Part shown: one piece after another, positions 48,825 to 57,696 of the stretch | Layout of the letters: each line of letters starts with the position of its first letter | Position numbering within the stretch: position 1 is the stretch's first letter | Origin: Neorhizobium sp. UBA3556 | GTDB taxonomy: Bacteria > Pseudomonadota > Alphaproteobacteria > Rhizobiales > Rhizobiaceae | Assembly: GCA_002376235.1 (NCBI GenBank) | Contig: DFNX01000010.1 | Span: 62,001-126,000, forward strand | DNA: 64,000 nt | Reading direction: 5' to 3' | Program-made: the position numbers and the translations under genes | The notes under the pieces: generated by a model | Told to the model about the DNA's origin: nothing | The model's database searches: none | Seen by the model: only the letters and a program-made list of their open reading frames with translations

Positions 48825-49795
48825 GACGCCACCTCGATTGCCGGTGCATATTCGGCGACCGATGCAATCTGCCGGTGGAAGCGCAGCTTCTTCAGATATT
48901 CGAGCGGGTCCTTCTTCACCACCAGCGCGCCTTCCGGCGTCGTCAACCAGTCGTAAAGTCGGGTGAGGAAAAAGCGCAGGGCCGACCCACGTGCGAGAAC
49001 CGGCATTGCTTCGCGTTCTTCATCCGAGAGCGGACGCACCGAGCAATAACCTTCGAGCAATGCCGACCCCTTGGTGACATTGTAGGAGCCGTCCTTTTCG
49101 AAGCACCAGGCATTGAGGCAGATCGAAACGTCATAGGCGAGCAGGTCGTTGCAGGCGAAATAGAAGTCGATCAGGCCGGACAGCTCGTCGCCGAGGAAGA
49201 AGACATTGTCCTGGAAGAGATCGGCATGGATGACGCCTGCGGGCAGGTTCTTCGGCCAATGGGCTTCGAGATATGCCAGTTCGGCGGTGATTTCCGCTTC
49301 AAGGCCGGTCTCGACTTCATCAGCGCGTTCTGCCGACTTTTCCCACAGCACCTTCCAGCCTTCGAGCGACAGCGCATTTGGCCGCTTGATCTCAAAACCC
49401 TCGCCGGCGAGGTGCATGCCGGCCAGCGCCTTGCCGACTTCACGGCAATGTTTTGCTTCCGGCTTTCTCAGCCACATGCCTTCGAGGAAGGAGATGAGTG
49501 CTGCCGGACGGCCGGAGAGCTCACCGAGCAACTCCCCATCGCGACGCGGCAGAGGCAACGGGCAGGACAGGCCGCGTTCCGACAGATGCTGCATCAGGCC
49601 AAGGAAAAAAGGCAGGTCCGACTTTTCCACCCGCTTTTCATAAAGCGTCAGGATCAGCGGATCCTTCGTCGTATGAAGCAGGAAGTTGGAGTTCTCGACG
49701 CCTTCGGCAATGCCCTTGTAGGAGGTCAGCTCACCGACGTCATACTGCGCCAGAAAGTGCTTGAGGTCGATTTCGGTGATGTCGGTATAAACGGC
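48821..49795 (-). CDS. thrB: Homoserine kinase ThrB (APH-fold type)
   Basis: Phosphorylates L-homoserine for threonine synthesis. The predicted 324-residue protein has the APH-like kinase fold: YKGIAEGVENSNFLL near the N-terminus, the catalytic-loop equivalent GVIHADLFQDNVFFLG, and LIDFYFACNDLLAYDV. The start used is TTG (LAVYTDITE), which fits the family N-terminus MAVYTDI; another TTG eight codons upstream has no ribosome site. It is coupled to rnhA downstream and follows ispH by 71 bp. Confidence 0.94.
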   Translation of the reverse strand, partial: AVYTDITEIDLKHFLAQYDVGELTSYKGIAEGVENSNFLLHTTKDPLILTLYEKRVEKSDLPFFLGLMQHLSERGLSCPLPLPRRDGELLGELSGRPAALISFLEGMWLRKPEAKHCREVGKALAGMHLAGEGFEIKRPNALSLEGWKVLWEKSAERADEVETGLEAEITAELAYLEAHWPKNLPAGVIHADLFQDNVFFLGDELSGLIDFYFACNDLLAYDVSICLNAWCFEKDGSYNVTKGSALLEGYCSVRPLSDEEREAMPVLARGSALRFFLTRLYDWLTTPEGALVVKKDPLEYLKKLRFHRQIASVAEYAPAIEVAS

Positions 49796-49866
49796 CAAGG
49801 CGGTCTCACAGTCGGTCAAAGGGCAGAATCATCCGCCTGAAAATGGTGACTTACCTATCGCGCTGT

Positions 49867-50895
49867 TTACGGGTTCGCCGCAAGCGGGCGGTCGCCATTT
49901 ACCCAGGCCATATCCTCGACCGTCAGCGGCACTGAGCGAAGCTCGCGGTTGACGAGGAAGTTTTCGGTCTCCTCGGCGGTGATCGCCAGCTCGATTTCGG
50001 CGGCAAACCGTTCCTTGAACGCGGCGATGATTTCGTCAACGATTACTTCGGGCGCAGAGGCACCGGCGGAGAGGCCAAGCGTGCGGATGGTGCCGATCTC
50101 GTCCCAGTTCAGTTCGGAGGCGCGCTGAACGAGCAGCGAGCGCTCGGCCCCTGCCCGCAAGGCGACTTCGACAAGGCGCTTGGAGTTGGATGAATTCGGT
50201 GCGCCGACGACGATGAAGAGATCGCAGCCGGGAGCCGCTTCCTTCACCGCTTCCTGACGGTTGGTAGTGGCGTAGCAGATCGAATCCGCCGCCGGAGCCT
50301 GAAGGTTGGGGAACCGCTCCTGCAGCTTGGCGATGACCCCGGCCGTATCATCGACCGAGAGCGTCGTCTGGGTGACGAAACCGAGATTGTCGGGATCTTC
50401 CGGCATATAGGCTTCGGCATCGGCGATCGTATCCACGAGCGAGACCGTGCCGGGTGGCAGCTGTCCCATCGTGCCGATGACTTCCGGGTGACCGGCATGG
50501 CCGATCAGCACCACATGACGGCCGAGGCGCTGGTGGCGCATGGCCTGCTTGTGAACCTTGGAGACGAGCGGGCAGGTCGCATCGAGATAGAAAAGATTAC
50601 GCGCCTGCGCATCTTCCGGCACGGATTTCGGCACGCCATGAGCGGAGAAGACGACCGGTTGCTCGCGATGCTCTTCGGGGATCTCGTGCAATTCCTCGAC
50701 GAAGACGGCGCCCTTGGCTTCCAGTCCCTCGACGACATAACGGTTATGGACGATCTCGTGGCGGACATAGACCGGCGCACCATATTGTTTCAGCGCCAGC
50801 ACGACGATCTGGATTGCCCGGTCGACCCCGGCGCAGAAACCGCGCGGGCCGCAAAGCCTGATCGAAAGAGCCGGTTTGGTGACCTGAATGTTCAT
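49867..50895 (-). CDS. ispH: 4-hydroxy-3-methylbut-2-enyl diphosphate reductase IspH
   Basis: Last step of the MEP isoprenoid pathway; an iron-sulfur enzyme. The 342-residue protein carries the three cluster cysteines: in GPRGFCAGVDRA (Cys21), in DATCPLVSKVH and in SICYATTNRQ, and the substrate block GHAGHPEVIGTMGQ. The catalytic Glu is expected in the TQTTLSVDDT region. It lies 75 bp after the SURF1 gene on the same strand and before thrB. Confidence 0.96.
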   Translation of the reverse strand: MNIQVTKPALSIRLCGPRGFCAGVDRAIQIVVLALKQYGAPVYVRHEIVHNRYVVEGLEAKGAVFVEELHEIPEEHREQPVVFSAHGVPKSVPEDAQARNLFYLDATCPLVSKVHKQAMRHQRLGRHVVLIGHAGHPEVIGTMGQLPPGTVSLVDTIADAEAYMPEDPDNLGFVTQTTLSVDDTAGVIAKLQERFPNLQAPAADSICYATTNRQEAVKEAAPGCDLFIVVGAPNSSNSKRLVEVALRAGAERSLLVQRASELNWDEIGTIRTLGLSAGASAPEVIVDEIIAAFKERFAAEIELAITAEETENFLVNRELRSVPLTVEDMAWVNGDRPLAANP

Positions 50896-50970
50896 TCCGC
50901 ATCCGCTGTTGGAAAATGCCTAAGGCCTCATATAGGCGAGGCAATTGAGGCACGCCAACAGAAAATGTCG

Positions 50971-51738
50971 TTATGGCACCTCTTCGGCCGTTGATGGGGC
51001 GGGTTTGCGGCTGCGCCACCACATGGCGAAAACCACGGCCAGCAGCGCTGCGGCCAGACCATACCATGTGGCGGCATATTGCAGATGGTTGTTGGGCAGG
51101 TCGAATTGCGTCACGCCGCCCTTCGGCCAGCCGCCGGGATTGGTGACAGATGCATCGACGTCGAAGAAAAATGGAATGACATCTGAGAGCCCAGTGCTTG
51201 CGGCCATGGCATCGAGGTCCTTCCAGTAGAAGATGTTCTTGGAGAGATCGTTATCCGGCACCAGCATGGACGGCTTGCCGGAGAGTTTTGCACGGGCGTA
51301 GCCGGTGATCGTCTGCTCGCCAGACACCTCGCCTTCCACTCGCGTCGCCGGCTCCTTCATCTCGTAGGGCACAAAACCGCGATTGACGAAGATCTTGCGA
51401 CCGTCCAGCAGCGTCATCGGCGTGTAGACATAAAAGCCGGTGCGGCCTTCAAACGTGGCGAAGAAATGCCGTTCCTTCGTGTGATCGAATGTGCCGGAAA
51501 GTGCGATGCGGCGGTATTCGATATCATCCCCGGCTGCAGCCCTCTGTTCGATCTCCGCAAGCGATACCGGCTCGGCTGCACGGCGCTCGGCTATATCGGC
51601 GAGAAGGCCCTCCTTCCAATGGAGTCGCTCGACCTGCCATGTGCCGAGAGTGAACAGGATGGCGAGCGAGAGGAGAACCACAGTCCCGGTCAGTATGGCG
51701 CGAAGATTGCTGCGAGACGCCTTTATCTCGGTGGTCAT
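50971..51738 (-). CDS. surf1: SURF1 family cytochrome c oxidase assembly protein
   Basis: Helps insert haem a into subunit I of the aa3 oxidase. The 255-residue protein has two membrane helices, one near residues 13-32 (ILTGTVVLLSLAILFTLGTWQ) and one near the C-terminus (YGLAAALLAVVFAMWW), with a periplasmic domain between that contains VNRGFVP. It overlaps the L,D-transpeptidase gene by 4 bp (ATGA). The cox operon lies just upstream, but a terminator and the transpeptidase gene intervene. Confidence 0.93.
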   Translation of the reverse strand: MTTEIKASRSNLRAILTGTVVLLSLAILFTLGTWQVERLHWKEGLLADIAERRAAEPVSLAEIEQRAAAGDDIEYRRIALSGTFDHTKERHFFATFEGRTGFYVYTPMTLLDGRKIFVNRGFVPYEMKEPATRVEGEVSGEQTITGYARAKLSGKPSMLVPDNDLSKNIFYWKDLDAMAASTGLSDVIPFFFDVDASVTNPGGWPKGGVTQFDLPNNHLQYAATWYGLAAALLAVVFAMWWRSRKPAPSTAEEVP

Positions 51739-52217
51739 GGCCTGATCTCGATAGGCGTACCGTTCCCCACCAGCGCCCAGATCTCGTTCATGTCAGCATT
51801 GGTCACTGCGATACAGCCGTCGGTCCAGTCGAACCATTGAGTGATCGGCGAGAGCCAACCAAAATAATTACGCTGACCGTGGATCATGATCATACCGCCC
51901 GGATCCTCCCCGACTTTTCGGGCGCGCTCGGTATCCGCCTCATTCGGGTAGGATATGTGAATGGAGCGATGATAGCTGCTTTTGCTGTTGCGCCAATCGA
52001 GAACATAGCTGCCCTCAGGCGTGCGCTCGTCACCCTCCTTTTCCTTGTGCCCGACCGGAGAGCCGCCAAGAGCGACCGAATAGGTTTTGAGCACAGTATC
52101 ACCGTTCATGATCTGCATCCGGCGGTCACCTTTGCTCACCAGCACATGAGTGGCCTGCTGCGCCGCCGCGAAGCCCGCCGACCAAAAGAGCATCAGCGCC
52201 AAGGCAATCCATCGCAT
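51735..52217 (-). CDS. Exported L,D-transpeptidase (YkuD family)
   Basis: A predicted 160-residue envelope enzyme that would form or edit 3-3 or lipoprotein cross-links in peptidoglycan. The signal peptide is MRWIALALMLFWSAGFAAAQ. The YkuD domain keeps the His of MIMIHGQRNYFGW and the nucleophile Cys in FDWTDGCIAVTNADMNEIW. The start is the ATG with GGAGAA nine bases upstream; a TTG three codons before it has no spacing for a ribosome site. It lies between a terminator and surf1, with which it overlaps. Confidence 0.9.
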   Translation of the reverse strand: MRWIALALMLFWSAGFAAAQQATHVLVSKGDRRMQIMNGDTVLKTYSVALGGSPVGHKEKEGDERTPEGSYVLDWRNSKSSYHRSIHISYPNEADTERARKVGEDPGGMIMIHGQRNYFGWLSPITQWFDWTDGCIAVTNADMNEIWALVGNGTPIEIRP

Positions 52218-52266
52218 GTGTAACAATTCTCCATTTCGACCGCAGAGCAGCGATCGATCACAAATG

Positions 52267-52295
52267 AAAAAGGCGGGCGCATGGCCGCGTCCGCC
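52267..52295 (-). terminator. Rho-independent terminator of the cta operon
   Basis: On the minus strand GGCGGACGC (52295-52287) pairs with GCGCCCGCC (52280-52272), nine pairs including one G-U, followed by TTTTT and then CATTTG. It lies just after ctaE and separates the oxidase operon from the transpeptidase-surf1-ispH run. Confidence 0.85.
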
Positions 52296-52320
52296 CGAAT
52301 ATTCTCAAGAGCTTACGCGC

Positions 52321-53199
52321 TTACAGATGCGCCAGCGGTGCGCCCCAGCCGCCCCAGATATAGATCGAAAAGAACAGAAACAGCCAGACGACATCGACGA
52401 AATGCCAGTACCATGCGGCGGCCTCAAAGCCGAAATGTTTTTCCGGCGTGAAGCCGCCATTGATGGCGCGGATCAGGCAGACGATCAGGAAGATCGTGCC
52501 GATCAGGACGTGAAAGCCGTGGAAGCCGGTCGCCATGAAGAAAGTGGCGCCATAGATCGAATTGGAGAATTCGAAAGGGGCGTGAGCGTATTCGTAAGCC
52601 TGAACGGCGGAAAACAGGATGCCGAGTGCGACCGTCAGGCCTAAGCCAGTGACCAGTCCCTTGCGGTCATTGTGCAAAAGCGCGTGGTGTGCCCAGGTCA
52701 CGCAGGTGCCGGACAGAAGCAGGATGATCGTGTTGTAGAGCGGCAGGTGCCAGGGATCGAGAACCTCGATTCCCTTGGGCGGCCACTGACCGCCAAGCGC
52801 CTCGACGCGGGCGGCCTGGATCGCCTCTCCGGGATAGAGGCTGGCATCGAAAAAAGCCCAGAACCAGGCGACGAAGAACATCACCTCTGAGGCGATGAAC
52901 ATGATCATGCCGTAGCGCAGGTGCAGCGAGACGACCCGCGTGTGATGGCCTTCCCGGCCCTCCTTGATCGTGTCCGACCACCAGCCGATCATCACATAGA
53001 GGATGATCGCCAGACCGATGAAGAAGACCCAGGGGGTGGCCCAGTTGAAGCCGAACATGTGGAACTCGGCGCCCTTGAGATAGCGCATGTAGCCGACACC
53101 GCCGAAGGTGATGACGAAGGCGCCGATCGAGGCCAGGATCGGCCAGGGGCTCGGATCGATGATGTGGTAGTCGTGATTTTTCTGATGCGCGTCTGCCAT
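52321..53199 (-). CDS. ctaE: Cytochrome c oxidase subunit III (aa3 type)
   Basis: A 292-residue, seven-helix oxidase subunit: HDYHIIDPSPWPILASIG at the N-terminus, SEVMFFVAWFWAFFDASLYPG, and the C-terminal HFVDVVWLFLFFSIYIWGGWGA. The start MADAHQKN has no extended ribosome motif but fits the family. It is the last gene of the cta operon, 60 bp after ctaG, and is followed by a terminator. Confidence 0.96.
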   Translation of the reverse strand: MADAHQKNHDYHIIDPSPWPILASIGAFVITFGGVGYMRYLKGAEFHMFGFNWATPWVFFIGLAIILYVMIGWWSDTIKEGREGHHTRVVSLHLRYGMIMFIASEVMFFVAWFWAFFDASLYPGEAIQAARVEALGGQWPPKGIEVLDPWHLPLYNTIILLLSGTCVTWAHHALLHNDRKGLVTGLGLTVALGILFSAVQAYEYAHAPFEFSNSIYGATFFMATGFHGFHVLIGTIFLIVCLIRAINGGFTPEKHFGFEAAAWYWHFVDVVWLFLFFSIYIWGGWGAPLAHL

Positions 53200-53258
53200 G
53201 TCAAAATCCCCGATGAATGCCTCTCCACCGCCTGCGGAATGTTCCGCCGGCGCTCCTC

Positions 53259-53867
53259 TCAAAGCTTGCTGTCCAATTCATTCGTCCTCACCGCCGCGAC
53301 AGGCTTTGCCGGTTCGCTCGGATAGAAGGAATAGGACAGGGTAATCGTTCTGATATTCCTGGTTTCCTCCGCCTTGACGATCTCCGGATCGACGTAAAAG
53401 ACGACGGGCATGGAAACGCTTTCGCCCGGCTGGAGCGTCTGCTCGGTGAAACAGAAACACTGCACCTTGTTGAAATAGGCGCCGGCCTCCATGGGCGTGA
53501 CGTTGAAGACGGCGGTGCCGGTGGTGGCGACAGGCGAACGATTGGTCGCCGTATATTCGACCTGGATTGTCTCACCGATCTTCGGCTGCACGGCCTTGGC
53601 CGCCTTGAAATCCCAGTTCAGGCCACTCGATATGTTGGCGTCGAAGGTGACCTGCACGGTGCGGTCGAGCACGGTCGTCGAATATTGTTCGACGCGCTGG
53701 GTGGTGCCACCGTAACCCGTGACCTGACAAAAGAGACGATAGAGAGGAACTGCCGCATAGGCAGCGCCGACCATGCCGAAAACGAAGACGGCGCAACCGG
53801 CAAAGATCGAGGCATTGCTTACCCGCTTCGCCTGGCCTGAATGACCGCCCTGAATTCCGCCTGCCAT
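53259..53867 (-). CDS. ctaG: Cytochrome c oxidase copper chaperone CtaG (Cox11)
   Basis: Delivers copper to the CuB site of subunit I. The 202-residue protein has one N-terminal membrane helix (ASIFAGCAVFVFGMVGAAYAAVPLYRLFCQ) and a periplasmic Cox11 domain with the copper motif CFCFTEQTLQPGE. GGGAGGAG precedes the chosen ATG. It lies between coxF and ctaE in the operon. Confidence 0.95.
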   Translation of the reverse strand: MAGGIQGGHSGQAKRVSNASIFAGCAVFVFGMVGAAYAAVPLYRLFCQVTGYGGTTQRVEQYSTTVLDRTVQVTFDANISSGLNWDFKAAKAVQPKIGETIQVEYTATNRSPVATTGTAVFNVTPMEAGAYFNKVQCFCFTEQTLQPGESVSMPVVFYVDPEIVKAEETRNIRTITLSYSFYPSEPAKPVAAVRTNELDSKL

Positions 53868-53906
53868 GTCGCTCCTCCCTAGCTCCATTCGGCTCCGATT
53901 ACCGGC

Positions 53907-54047
53907 CTAGTTCCAGAACCCGCCCACCTTGACGAGCGTGATGATGTAGAAAAGCACGCAAAGCCCAGCGAGAACGAGGCCGAGCGCCACATTGCGATTT
54001 CGCCGTGACTTCTTCTGCGTCTCGCTAAGCTTTACGGTATCGATCAC
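53907..54047 (-). CDS. coxF: CoxF-type small oxidase-operon protein (46 aa)
   Basis: A 46-residue single-helix membrane protein starting at GTG: VIDTVKLSETQKKSRRNRN, then a hydrophobic segment ALGLVLAGLCVLFYIITLV, ending KVGGFWN. It matches the small CoxF protein found between ctaB and ctaG in rhizobial oxidase operons. GGAGGG precedes the start, and its GTG overlaps the ctaB stop (GTGA). Its function in oxidase assembly is not defined. It is easily missed because of size and start codon. Confidence 0.9.
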   Translation of the reverse strand: MIDTVKLSETQKKSRRNRNVALGLVLAGLCVLFYIITLVKVGGFWN

Positions 54048-55000
54048 AGAAGCCCTCCGACGAAGGAAACAAGGCCGGCCGCCATGTGATCGAAGATCAG
54101 CGCGGAGAAGACCGCGAAGAGATAGAAGATTGAATAGAAAAACAGCTTTTTCGCCGGCACCATCTTCTCATCGTCCTCGGCCATGCGCAGGACGAGGATG
54201 GAATAGTAGATGAAGATGAGGCTCAGAATGCCGGTAAAAATGCCATAGCCGATGCTGGCGAGACCGGTGAAGGTCGGGGCTGCAACGACGGCTGCCATCA
54301 GGACCGAATAGACGACCATCTGGATCTTGGTCGAGCGCTGGCCGACGACATTCGGCATCATCGGAATGCCGACGGAGCCGTAATCGCGCATCTTGAACAG
54401 TGCCAATGCCCAGAAATGCGGCGGGGTCCACATGAAGGTGATCATGAACAGGATGACGCTGTCGAGCGACACGCCACCGGTGACACAGGCCCAGCCGAGC
54501 ATGGGCGGGAAAGCGCCCGCGGCACCGCCGATGACGATGTTCTGCGGCGTCGAGCGCTTCAGCCACATCGTGTAGACAACGGCATAAAAGAAGATGGTGA
54601 AGGCGAGCAGGCCGGCGGCAAACCAGTTAACGGCAAGGCCGAGAATGACGACCGAAAATGCCGACAGTGTCAGGCCGAAGGCAAGCGCCTCATTAGGACG
54701 GATTCGGCCGGCTGGGATCGGACGCTTTGCGGTGCGCGTCATCACGGCATCGATATCGGCATCGTACCACATGTTGAGCGCGCCGGAGGCGCCGGCACCG
54801 ACGGCGATGCAGAGGATGGAGATGATCGCCAGAACAGGGTTGATCTCGCCGGGTGCGAGAACAAGGCCGGCAAAGGCGGTGAAAACCACCAGCGACATGA
54901 CGCGCGGCTTCAGCAGCGCGAAGAAATCGCGCGCATCGGCTTCGGAAAGGAGCTTTCCTTCCTCTTGCGACATCGCTTGGGTGGAATCGATAACAGTCAT
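54044..55000 (-). CDS. ctaB: Protohaem IX farnesyltransferase (haem O synthase) CtaB
   Basis: Attaches farnesyl to haem b to make haem O. The 318-residue UbiA-family membrane protein has the two Asp-rich motifs: NMWYDADIDAVMTRT with RTAKRPIP near residue 88, and KMRDYGSVGIPMMP in the second half. It follows ctaD by 60 bp and overlaps coxF by 4 bp. Confidence 0.96.
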   Translation of the reverse strand: MTVIDSTQAMSQEEGKLLSEADARDFFALLKPRVMSLVVFTAFAGLVLAPGEINPVLAIISILCIAVGAGASGALNMWYDADIDAVMTRTAKRPIPAGRIRPNEALAFGLTLSAFSVVILGLAVNWFAAGLLAFTIFFYAVVYTMWLKRSTPQNIVIGGAAGAFPPMLGWACVTGGVSLDSVILFMITFMWTPPHFWALALFKMRDYGSVGIPMMPNVVGQRSTKIQMVVYSVLMAAVVAAPTFTGLASIGYGIFTGILSLIFIYYSILVLRMAEDDEKMVPAKKLFFYSIFYLFAVFSALIFDHMAAGLVSFVGGLL

Positions 55001-55060
55001 TTCAATTCAGATCCTGACGAGATACCGGGCGCTGCCAAGGCGGCACCCGGATCGGAATTC

Positions 55061-56755
55061 CTACTTGATGCGGGGAAGCTGTTCCCATTGGTGATAGGGC
55101 GGCGGCGACGACAGCTGCCATTCCAGCGTGGTCGCACCCTCGCCCCAGGGGTTATCACCGGCAACCCGCTTCTTGGCGAAGGCTTCCCATACGCCAAAGA
55201 GGAAGATGAGTACACCCACGAAGGAGATATACGAACCGACCGAGGAGACGTAGTTCCAGCCGGCGAAAGCATCCGGGTAGTCGATATAGCGACGCGGCAT
55301 GCCGGCGAGGCCGAGGAAGTGCTGCGGGAAGAAGACCAGGTTCACGCCGATGAACATGACCCAGAAATGCAGTTTGCCGATCGCCTCGTTATACATGTAG
55401 CCGAACATTTTCGGGAACCAGTAATACCACGCGGCAAAGATGGCAAAGACCGCGCCGAGCGACAGAACGTAGTGGAAATGGGCCACGACGTAATAGGTGT
55501 CGTGCAGCGAACGGTCGAGACCGGCATTGGCCAGCTGAACGCCGGTGACGCCGCCGACCGTGAACAGGAAAATGAAGCCGATCGCCCATATCATCGGTGT
55601 CGTAAACGTGATCGAGCCACCCCACATCGTCGCGATCCAGGAGAAGATCTTGATGCCGGTCGGCACCGCGATCACCATCGTGGCGAAAACGAAATAACGC
55701 TGCGCATCGAGCGACAGGCCAACCGTATACATGTGGTGGGCCCAGACGATGAAGCCGACGGCGCCGATCGCCACCATCGCATAGGCCATGCCGAGATAAC
55801 CGAAAACCGGCTTTCTCGAGAAGGTAGAGACGATGTGGCTAACGATGCCGAAGCCGGGCAGAATGAGAATATAAACTTCCGGGTGACCGAAGAACCAGAA
55901 CAGGTGCTGGTAGAGGATCGGGTCACCGCCGCCTTCCGGCGAGAAGAAGGTCGTGCCGAAATTGCGGTCGGTCAGCGCCATGGTGATGGCACCGGCGAGA
56001 ACCGGCAGCGACAGAAGCAGAAGGAAGGCGGTTACCAGAACCGACCAGGCAAATAGCGGCATTTTGTGCAGCGTCATGCCCGGAGCGCGCATGTTCAGGA
56101 TCGTGGTGATGAAGTTGATTGCGCCGAGAATCGACGATGCACCGGCGACGTGCAGCGAGAAGATAGCAAGGTCGACGGCCGGACCCGGATGGCCGCTGGT
56201 AGAGAGCGGCGGATACATGGTCCAGCCGCCGCCCGCACCATAAGCGCCTGCCGGGCCTTCGACGAACATCGACATGACAAGCAGAAGGAAGGCCGGGACG
56301 ATCAGCCAGAAGGAAATATTGTTCAATCGCGGAAAAGCCATGTCCGGTGCGCCGATCATGATCGGCACCATCCAGTTGGCAAAACCGCCGATCATCGCCG
56401 GCATGACCATAAAGAAGATCATGATCAGCGCGTGGGCGGTGGTGAACACGTTGAACATGTGCTTGCCGCCGTCGATCGCGGCATCGCCCTCGAAGCCATA
56501 GACCATCGCGGCCAGGCCATGGAAGATCTGGATGCCCGGTTCCTGCAGCTCCATGCGCATCGCGACAGACAGAAGGCCACCGACGATGCCGGCCATGATC
56601 GCGAAGATCAGATAGAGCGTGCCGATATCCTTGTGGTTGGTCGAAAACAGCCAGCGGGCCGCAAAGCCCGGCTTGTGGTGATGTTCACCATGCGCATGCG
56701 CGTCATCATGGGTAGCGCGATGGGAATGGTCGTCGTGATGTGTCGTTTCAGCCAT
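55061..56755 (-). CDS. ctaD: Cytochrome c oxidase subunit I (aa3 type)
   Basis: The 564-residue catalytic subunit: 12 helices, haem and CuB ligands in WFFGHPEVYILILPGFG and VWAHHMY, and the K/D-channel context of proteobacterial aa3 enzymes (NHKDIGTLYLIFAIMAG at the start of the core). The first 30 residues are unusually rich in His (at least 11, in HHDDHSH, HDDAHAHGEHHH), a cytosolic metal-binding-like extension. It follows ctaC by 14 bp. Confidence 0.97.
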   Translation of the reverse strand: MAETTHHDDHSHRATHDDAHAHGEHHHKPGFAARWLFSTNHKDIGTLYLIFAIMAGIVGGLLSVAMRMELQEPGIQIFHGLAAMVYGFEGDAAIDGGKHMFNVFTTAHALIMIFFMVMPAMIGGFANWMVPIMIGAPDMAFPRLNNISFWLIVPAFLLLVMSMFVEGPAGAYGAGGGWTMYPPLSTSGHPGPAVDLAIFSLHVAGASSILGAINFITTILNMRAPGMTLHKMPLFAWSVLVTAFLLLLSLPVLAGAITMALTDRNFGTTFFSPEGGGDPILYQHLFWFFGHPEVYILILPGFGIVSHIVSTFSRKPVFGYLGMAYAMVAIGAVGFIVWAHHMYTVGLSLDAQRYFVFATMVIAVPTGIKIFSWIATMWGGSITFTTPMIWAIGFIFLFTVGGVTGVQLANAGLDRSLHDTYYVVAHFHYVLSLGAVFAIFAAWYYWFPKMFGYMYNEAIGKLHFWVMFIGVNLVFFPQHFLGLAGMPRRYIDYPDAFAGWNYVSSVGSYISFVGVLIFLFGVWEAFAKKRVAGDNPWGEGATTLEWQLSSPPPYHQWEQLPRIK

Positions 56756-56769
56756 GGATCTCGCCTCCC

Positions 56770-57696
56770 TTACTTGACGTCATTTGCAGCGACATCGACG
56801 CCGACTGCATTTGCATTATCCGCATATGCCAGAAGCCCCTTGTAGGCTCCCGGCAGATCGTTTGCGGCGGCGGCGAGCCAGGCGGTGTATTTGTCTTCTG
56901 AGACGACGCGGATGGCGATCGGCATATAGGCGTGGTCCTTGCCACAAAGCTCGGAACACTGTCCGTAATAAAGGCCCTCGCGTTCGGCGCGGAACCAGGT
57001 TTCGTTCAATCGGCCGGGCACGGCATCGATCTTCACACCGAAGGCCGGCATGGCGAAGGCGTGGATCACATCGGTCGGTGCCGCGGTCACGAGAAGACGG
57101 ACCGTCTTGCCGACGGGGATGATCATCTCGTTATCGACGGCAAGAAGCCGCGGATATACGGCCACATCGGTCTTGCCGGCCGCTTCACGATCCGGCTCCT
57201 TCAGCATGTAGCTGTCGAAGGCGACCGGAGACGCCCCCTCCCCTTGGCCCGACCCCTCATATTCGTAATTCCATTGCCACTGGGTGGCAGTGGCCTTCAC
57301 GGTCATGTCGGTCTCGGGAATTTCCAGCTGGGCGTTCAGAAGATTGAAGGACGGGATAGCCAGCATGAAAAGGATGAGGATCGGCGCAACCGTCCAGACG
57401 ATTTCAATCGTCGTATTATGGCTGGTGCGAGATGGCGTCGGGTTTTTGTCGGCGCGGAATTTGACCGCTACGATAATCAACAGTGCCAGAACGAAAAGCG
57501 TGACCGGAACGATGAACCAGAGCGTGTATTTCTCGAACCAGCTTATCTGATGCATGATTTCTGTGGCTGGCGCCTGAAGGCCCATTTGCCATGGATGCGG
57601 CTGGTCCGCATGCGCAACCGAAGCGCTTACCAGCCCCGCAAGCGAGGCGGTGATAAGACAGATGATTGTCATCATCATCGCATAAGCCCTGTTCAT
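56770..57696 (-). CDS. ctaC: Cytochrome c oxidase subunit II (aa3 type)
   Basis: A 308-residue subunit with a signal-like N-terminal helix (residues about 5-30), two membrane helices (near LWFIVPVTLFVLALLIIVAVKF and IVWTVAPILILFMLAI), and the periplasmic cupredoxin domain with the CuA ligands in YYGQCSELCGKDHAYMPI plus His in VIHAFAMP. The start MNRAYAMMM is preceded by GGAGAAAG; the open frame extends 12 codons upstream. First gene of the operon; an FNR-like box lies 23-36 bp before the ATG. Confidence 0.97.
   Translation of the reverse strand: MNRAYAMMMTIICLITASLAGLVSASVAHADQPHPWQMGLQAPATEIMHQISWFEKYTLWFIVPVTLFVLALLIIVAVKFRADKNPTPSRTSHNTTIEIVWTVAPILILFMLAIPSFNLLNAQLEIPETDMTVKATATQWQWNYEYEGSGQGEGASPVAFDSYMLKEPDREAAGKTDVAVYPRLLAVDNEMIIPVGKTVRLLVTAAPTDVIHAFAMPAFGVKIDAVPGRLNETWFRAEREGLYYGQCSELCGKDHAYMPIAIRVVSEDKYTAWLAAAANDLPGAYKGLLAYADNANAVGVDVAANDVK

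Noticed and set aside
54416..56056. A 546-codon open frame opposite ctaB and ctaD
   Set aside because: Composition is that of an antisense shadow of GC-rich genes; both oxidase genes are certain.
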